DNA from: a virus
Direction: 5' to 3' (one strand)
IMG/VR virus record: IMGVR_UViG_3300042892_001725
Location: 26,999 to 90,998 of that record
DNA length: 64,000 bases
Part shown: in pieces, positions 60,635 to 64,000 of the stretch
How positions within the stretch are numbered: position 1 is the first letter of the stretch
Layout: the number at the start of each line of letters is the position of its first letter
Position numbers and translations under genes: made by a program
The notes under the pieces: generated by a model
Told to the model about the DNA's origin: nothing
Seen by the model: the letters and a program-made list of their open reading frames with translations, nothing else
Databases searched by the model: none

Positions 60635-61034
60635 ATTCGATTTTTTTTTCAAACTCTAATACGATATCTCTTTCGTATAATTTATCTTTGACTGATTGTT
60701 CTGTTTCTCCAAACTTAAACACCAATCTTCTTTGACGTGTGAAATCAACGTCTTCACTTTCGTTTTCCCAACATAATGCGATTATATCATCCATTGAATC
60801 TATCATCGAAAAATAGTCAGAGTTTTGAATTACTGACATTGTGATTTGGTCATTCTTCAAAACTCCTACTGTTTTTATGTGTTCTATGTCCGGTGGGAGT
60901 GGGTAACCGTTAGACGGTTTTGATTCCCAAGATTCACCCCAAACGTCTTCTGAACTATCCGAGAAAATAAATTCATATATGTTATCACCTTTATAATTAG
61001 GACCTAATTCATTAACATATATTAAATAACTCAT
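60624..61034 (-). CDS. Hypothetical protein
   Basis: A 136-residue alpha/beta acidic protein (YLIYVNELGPNYKGDNIYEF, DSMDDIIALCWENESEDVDF, LVFKFGETEQSVKDKLYERD). It resembles small conserved proteins found near terminase genes of T4-like phages, but I cannot name the family. It shares one base with the upstream gene's stop and overlaps the downstream gene by 11 bp. Confidence 0.65.
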   Translation of the reverse strand: MSYLIYVNELGPNYKGDNIYEFIFSDSSEDVWGESWESKPSNGYPLPPDIEHIKTVGVLKNDQITMSVIQNSDYFSMIDSMDDIIALCWENESEDVDFTRQRRLVFKFGETEQSVKDKLYERDIVLEFEKKIEYEH

Positions 61035-62386
61035 TATATAACCTGACCTTTTGTATTAACTCTTAATTGTTTGTCATTCATTTCAAATACTAAATTTTGT
61101 CTGTTTGTTTTACCAACCAACTTAGCGTTTGGATATTTTTCCATTAATTTTCTAGCACCAACTTCTTGAGAGATACTTTCAGACAATTGTTTTATTTTAT
61201 TAATTTTAGCTTTTTTATTTTCAGTTACTAATTTAGATTGTCTTTTTTTAGATTCTAATAATTGTTGTTCTTTATCGTTCAATTTAAAATAACCTTCTAT
61301 AATTTTATCAACTTTAGATTCAGTAAAAATTCCTTCAATCATATCTTCAATGTGACCTGAGTGTTTAGAGTCAATATCAGGATGATTTAAACTTCTATGT
61401 TTTGGGTGTCTTGGTTTAAAATCAAAATCTTTTTCTAAATTAATTTCACTAAATTCGTCATCATCAAAATCTCTGAATCTTGATTTCATTTCAAAATCAT
61501 CAAAACCTTCACCCATTTCTCCTTCAGGGGCAACCGGTTCTTCATCTCCCATTTCGTCACCAAAATCAGCTTCATTATCACCCATATCATCAGGGTTAAA
61601 ATCTCCCATACCTTCATCTTCAGTACCTTCAATTTTATTAACAATTTCTTCTTTGTCTTCATCATCAATAGATTCTAAATCTATTGCGGACAAAATTGAG
61701 TTAATAACATATTTTGAATCTTTAGATGTCATATCTTGACCTTCTTCTGTTTCTTGGAACGCTCTTAATTTTTGAGCTAATTTACCTGTCAATTTTTGAA
61801 TAGATTTTAAAGTAACTTCTTCATTGTTGTCGTCATCTTCCATATCATCACCTAAATCCATATCTTCAGGTGCCGGTTCTGACATCTCTTCAGGTGCCGG
61901 AGCGGGTGCCGGAGCAGGAGCGGGTGCCGGAGCAGGAGCCGCAGATGGAGCGGGTGCCGGAGCAACTTGTTCGTCAGTTTCCCCACCTTTCATTTTTAAA
62001 ATGTATTTGGTTGCATCGTTTTCACTTTCATAAAATAAATTAACGTTTTTCTCACTACCTTCGTTAACGTTAACTTCTTTAGCAACTAGGTTAAGACGTT
62101 TCAACGCTTGAGAATATGAAGAATAATATTTTCTATTTTTCATAGGCTCCATATAATCGAACTCATTAGCTGATTCATTTATACTACTTTTAAGTACGTA
62201 ACCATTTCTTTCCTTATCAATTTTATAAGTTCTACCGTTCGCTAAAACTTTAGTATATTCTGTAGATTTATCTTCATTAATAGGGTTTGGAATATTCTCC
62301 TTATATCTAGCGATTTCCATGATACGTTGAACTTTTTCCATTCCTTGTAGTTTTTCGCTACCAACCGGTTTTAAATTGTTTCCCAT
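61034..62386 (-). CDS. Acidic Ala/Pro-repeat structural-type protein
   Basis: A 450-residue protein. The N-terminal 130 residues are alpha/beta (VLANGRTYKIDKERNGYVLK). A stretch near 145-170 is an Ala-Pro repeat (APAPAPAPAPAPAPEEMSEP). Residues about 170-300 are strongly acidic (DMGDNEADFGDEMGDEEPVA). The C-terminus is basic and helical, ending in a small domain (GARKLMEKYPNAKLVGKTNR). The acidic-basic layout echoes the scaffold at 39218-40729, so it may be a second core or internal protein. A late-type box lies 31 nt upstream. Confidence 0.65.
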   Translation of the reverse strand: MGNNLKPVGSEKLQGMEKVQRIMEIARYKENIPNPINEDKSTEYTKVLANGRTYKIDKERNGYVLKSSINESANEFDYMEPMKNRKYYSSYSQALKRLNLVAKEVNVNEGSEKNVNLFYESENDATKYILKMKGGETDEQVAPAPAPSAAPAPAPAPAPAPAPAPEEMSEPAPEDMDLGDDMEDDDNNEEVTLKSIQKLTGKLAQKLRAFQETEEGQDMTSKDSKYVINSILSAIDLESIDDEDKEEIVNKIEGTEDEGMGDFNPDDMGDNEADFGDEMGDEEPVAPEGEMGEGFDDFEMKSRFRDFDDDEFSEINLEKDFDFKPRHPKHRSLNHPDIDSKHSGHIEDMIEGIFTESKVDKIIEGYFKLNDKEQQLLESKKRQSKLVTENKKAKINKIKQLSESISQEVGARKLMEKYPNAKLVGKTNRQNLVFEMNDKQLRVNTKGQVI

Positions 62387-62417
62387 TTTATGTGTTTTTG
62401 TTTGGAATTATTTTATA

Positions 62418-62425
62418 TATAAATA
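62418..62425 (-). promoter_or_regulatory. TATTTAT late-promoter-like box
   Basis: TATTTATA on the minus strand, followed by TATAAAA as at 9140. It lies in the 80-bp gap 62387-62466. Confidence 0.5.
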
Positions 62426-62466
62426 TGTTCAGAATTAAAAATGTTATAATTCTGTCGTTATTTCTA

Positions 62467-63243
62467 CTAATTAATTGATTTTTCTTTCAAAGAAAGTTTA
62501 TTGTCTTGGTATTCATTTTGAAAATCAAAAAGTTTTTGAATGTACCCATTTCTTCTCAAAACTTTGAATACTAAATTTTCATCAGACATTTCACCACCAT
62601 CTTCTAATCCGGCAGTTCTATATTTTTTTAATTTATCCTTAACCTTATTGATACTCTCAACTCCGGACTGTAATGGTTCTTCTTTTACGTCATCAATAAC
62701 CTCATCAATTGTTTTCATCCAATGTTCAGATTTGGTTTTAATTAAGTTAGTGTCAATCTCAACATTTTCTTTTGACGGTTTGGTTTTCCATTCATTAAAT
62801 AAAACTGAATATTCCCCACTACTAAAATGAGATTCAACTTCGTCTTGGACATAAAGTTCTACATCATAACCATAGATTTTGATGTTGTGTTTGTCGTTAA
62901 ATAAAGTTTTTTTTAATTTGAAGAGTTCCTCATATAATGGGAGTTCTTTTTCTGAGAATTGTTCAAAGTCGGCAATTAAGTGTAAATCAACATCAGAATA
63001 TTTGGACCAATTGTAATTGGCTAATGAACCCGTCATTACAACATCGGATATAATAACATCAACCCCTAAGAATTCTATGAACTCATAGGCGATTTCTAAT
63101 AGACGTTCTCTAACCTTAGGAACCATCACTTCAACCTGACCTTTTGGGTCGGACATATCACGTTCATTAGGTAATTCCCAAATCTTAGGATTTAGTTCAT
63201 CCTGTAAATGAAAGCTAGATAATATACTTTTTAGATTACTCAT
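62467..63243 (-). CDS. Nucleotidyltransferase-like protein (Pol beta fold)
   Basis: A 258-residue protein. Near residues 68-92 it has MTGSLANYNWSKYSDVDLHL, the GS-x(9-12)-D-x-D signature of the polymerase beta-type nucleotidyltransferase fold. VELYVQDEV supplies a third acidic residue about 50 residues on. Family members transfer nucleotides to small molecules, RNA or proteins (AMPylation, as in MNT antitoxins). It is not next to a toxin-like HEPN gene. It may modify a host target. A TATTTATA box lies only 4 nt before the ATG. Confidence 0.75.
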   Translation of the reverse strand: MSNLKSILSSFHLQDELNPKIWELPNERDMSDPKGQVEVMVPKVRERLLEIAYEFIEFLGVDVIISDVVMTGSLANYNWSKYSDVDLHLIADFEQFSEKELPLYEELFKLKKTLFNDKHNIKIYGYDVELYVQDEVESHFSSGEYSVLFNEWKTKPSKENVEIDTNLIKTKSEHWMKTIDEVIDDVKEEPLQSGVESINKVKDKLKKYRTAGLEDGGEMSDENLVFKVLRRNGYIQKLFDFQNEYQDNKLSLKEKSIN

Positions 63244-63247
63244 TAAC

Positions 63248-63255
63248 TATAAATA
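63248..63255 (-). promoter_or_regulatory. TATTTAT late-promoter-like box
   Basis: TATTTATA on the minus strand, 4 nt before the nucleotidyltransferase ATG. Confidence 0.4.
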
Positions 63256-63273
63256 CTTAAATATCTATAATTG

Positions 63274-63516
63274 TTAAAGTTTTTTGTGTTTGTATGTTTT
63301 AACTATTTTTGTTGAGAAGAATTTCCCTTGAGATTCCGCCATTCTGAATTGAGTATATACTTGGTGAGGAACCTCATCATACTCGTATTTTTGTCCATTA
63401 TTAAACTCAACTAACATTACTTTAGTTTCAGTATCGTATTCTGTTTTTTTAACATTTGACGATTGGATTTCATTAATTATCTTCGTCCCTTGAATTGTTT
63501 CTTTTAATATTGCCAT
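63274..63516 (-). CDS. KTSC domain protein
   Basis: An 80-residue protein. The pattern SSNVKKTEYDTETKVMLVEF, NNGQKYEYDEVPHQVYTQF and SQGKFFSTKIVKTY matches the KTSC domain, a small beta domain found alone or beside lysyl-tRNA synthetase and common in phages. Its function is not settled. The start overlaps the end of the 113-residue gene by 44 bp. Confidence 0.8.
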   Translation of the reverse strand: MAILKETIQGTKIINEIQSSNVKKTEYDTETKVMLVEFNNGQKYEYDEVPHQVYTQFRMAESQGKFFSTKIVKTYKHKKL

Positions 63517-63814
63517 CTCTTAAAGGTGTTTCTAAATCTATATGTTTTAATTTACTATGAATGTAATCAGTAAATTCGTCAGAGTCAATATCACCAAAAT
63601 AAGTTTTCATCTCAGTTTTTAAGTCAGTCACTAAATTAGATATTTTTTGATAGTAATTCATAATATCCTGAGGATAATACGGGGGTTTCTCCAATTGTTC
63701 TTGAGTCCAACCCTCTCTTTGGAAGGCGTGACGAATTTTTCTGTAGACATCAGTTAATTCAGATTCCGGATGAACCAAGTCCATATATTTTTTCCAAGCG
63801 GGTCTTTTTTCCAT
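63473..63814 (-). CDS. Hypothetical protein
   Basis: A 113-residue helical protein (DVYRKIRHAFQREGWTQEQL, MNYYQKISNLVTDLKTEMKT) of unknown function. It is the first gene of the minus-strand block that runs to the terminase, and overlaps the KTSC gene. The late-type box 3 nt before its ATG would give an almost leaderless message. Confidence 0.65.
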   Translation of the reverse strand: MEKRPAWKKYMDLVHPESELTDVYRKIRHAFQREGWTQEQLEKPPYYPQDIMNYYQKISNLVTDLKTEMKTYFGDIDSDEFTDYIHSKLKHIDLETPLRDGNIKRNNSRDEDN

Positions 63815-63817
63815 ATT

Positions 63818-63825
63818 GATAAATA
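63818..63825 (-). promoter_or_regulatory. TATTTAT late-promoter-like box
   Basis: TATTTATC on the minus strand, 3 nt before the ATG at 63814. Confidence 0.4.
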
Positions 63826-63840
63826 TAATTAAAATTTGTT

Positions 63841-63870
63841 TTGTCCATCCAATTATTTGTATTACTTTTG
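63841..63870 (+). promoter_or_regulatory. Host-type (Bacteroidota) promoter
   Basis: TTG at 63841-63843, exactly 19 nt, then TACTTTTG at 63863-63870. It is divergent from the minus-strand box at 63818. Confidence 0.7.
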
Positions 63871-63926
63871 TAGAATCATTTGAAAAAGTGAAAATAATCC
63901 TTATACTTAATTAAAACAAATAAATT

Positions 63927-64000
63927 ATGACAGAATCTATGGATGGTGGAAGTAATGGTGGTAATAAAGCAGTTAAGACTGACTCATCAACACCCGTATT
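63927..64000 (+). CDS. Start of an unidentified gene, cut by window edge
   Basis: ATG at 63927 opens a frame MTESMDGGSNGGNKAVKTDS that stays open to the window end. Gly/Ser/Asn-rich start, too short to identify. It is placed 57 nt after a strong host-type promoter, so it is probably expressed early. Confidence 0.5.
   Translation, partial: MTESMDGGSNGGNKAVKTDSSTPV

Noticed and set aside
62430-62454. Hairpin CAGAATT / AATTCTG as a terminator
   Set aside because: A 7-bp A/T-rich stem with an 11-nt loop and no following T-run on the minus strand; probably incidental.

Overview
The window is a 64-kb piece of a large T4-like tailed phage (contractile-tail myovirus lineage) that infects a member of the Bacteroidota, probably a flavobacterium. 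The T4-type evidence is a recognisable head module: terminase large subunit, portal, prohead protease, acidic scaffold and a gp23-like major capsid protein with an intact protease cleavage site. It is joined by a gp5-like baseplate hub protein, PhoH, dUTPase and a gp55-like late sigma factor. The host evidence is a Bacteroidota-type ribosomal protein bS21 gene, several promoters matching the Bacteroidota form TTG-N19-TAnnTTTG, AT-rich DNA, and the near absence of Shine-Dalgarno sequences. No host chromosomal genes, tRNAs, rRNAs, integrase or CRISPR array were seen. There is no gap above about 170 bp between genes.

Layout. (1) 1-9106, minus strand: three fibre or adhesin genes, including a 1972-residue protein. 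(2) 9162-11800, plus strand: five small proteins, mostly unrecognised, one WYL-like. (3) 11913-25782, plus strand: a long glycan operon with seven glycosyltransferase-type genes, an exonuclease, dUTPase, PhoH and a GDP-sugar set (GDP-mannose 4,6-dehydratase, a GDP-fucose/colitose synthase-like reductase, and a ColD-like enzyme whose catalytic lysine is replaced by histidine). (4) 25782-33033, plus strand: the gp55-like sigma factor, then tail and baseplate genes. (5) 33112-35372: small genes behind host-type promoters and a metallopeptidase-like protein. (6) 35365-45251, mostly minus strand: the head module (OmpA-like protein, HNH endonuclease, capsid protein, scaffold, protease, portal), with the bS21 gene inserted on the opposite strand. 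(7) 45316-56493, minus strand: four large fibre proteins and one tiny paralogue, built from a shared N-terminal module, Thr/Pro linkers, PKD and BspA-type leucine-rich repeats; one ends in a Hint (intein-like) domain. (8) 56514-63814, minus strand: terminase followed by acidic structural-type proteins, a nucleotidyltransferase and a KTSC protein. A new plus-strand gene begins at 63927.

How it fits together. Late genes are repeatedly preceded by a coding-strand box TATTTAT(A/C/T), the reverse complement of the T4 late box. Together with the gp55-like sigma factor this suggests a phage-specific late transcription system, while host-type promoters serve small accessory genes. The glycan operon could supply an unusual deoxysugar either for the Thr/Pro-rich fibres or for the host envelope. 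The bS21 gene has a strong Shine-Dalgarno in a genome that otherwise lacks them, which points to control of host translation.

Most promising leads: the phage-encoded GDP-colitose-type pathway, the TATTTAT late-promoter candidate, the bS21 leader with its AUG-UAG mini-ORF, the C-terminal Hint domain of a fibre, and a capsid-protease cleavage motif shared by the major capsid protein and an HExxH metallopeptidase-like protein.
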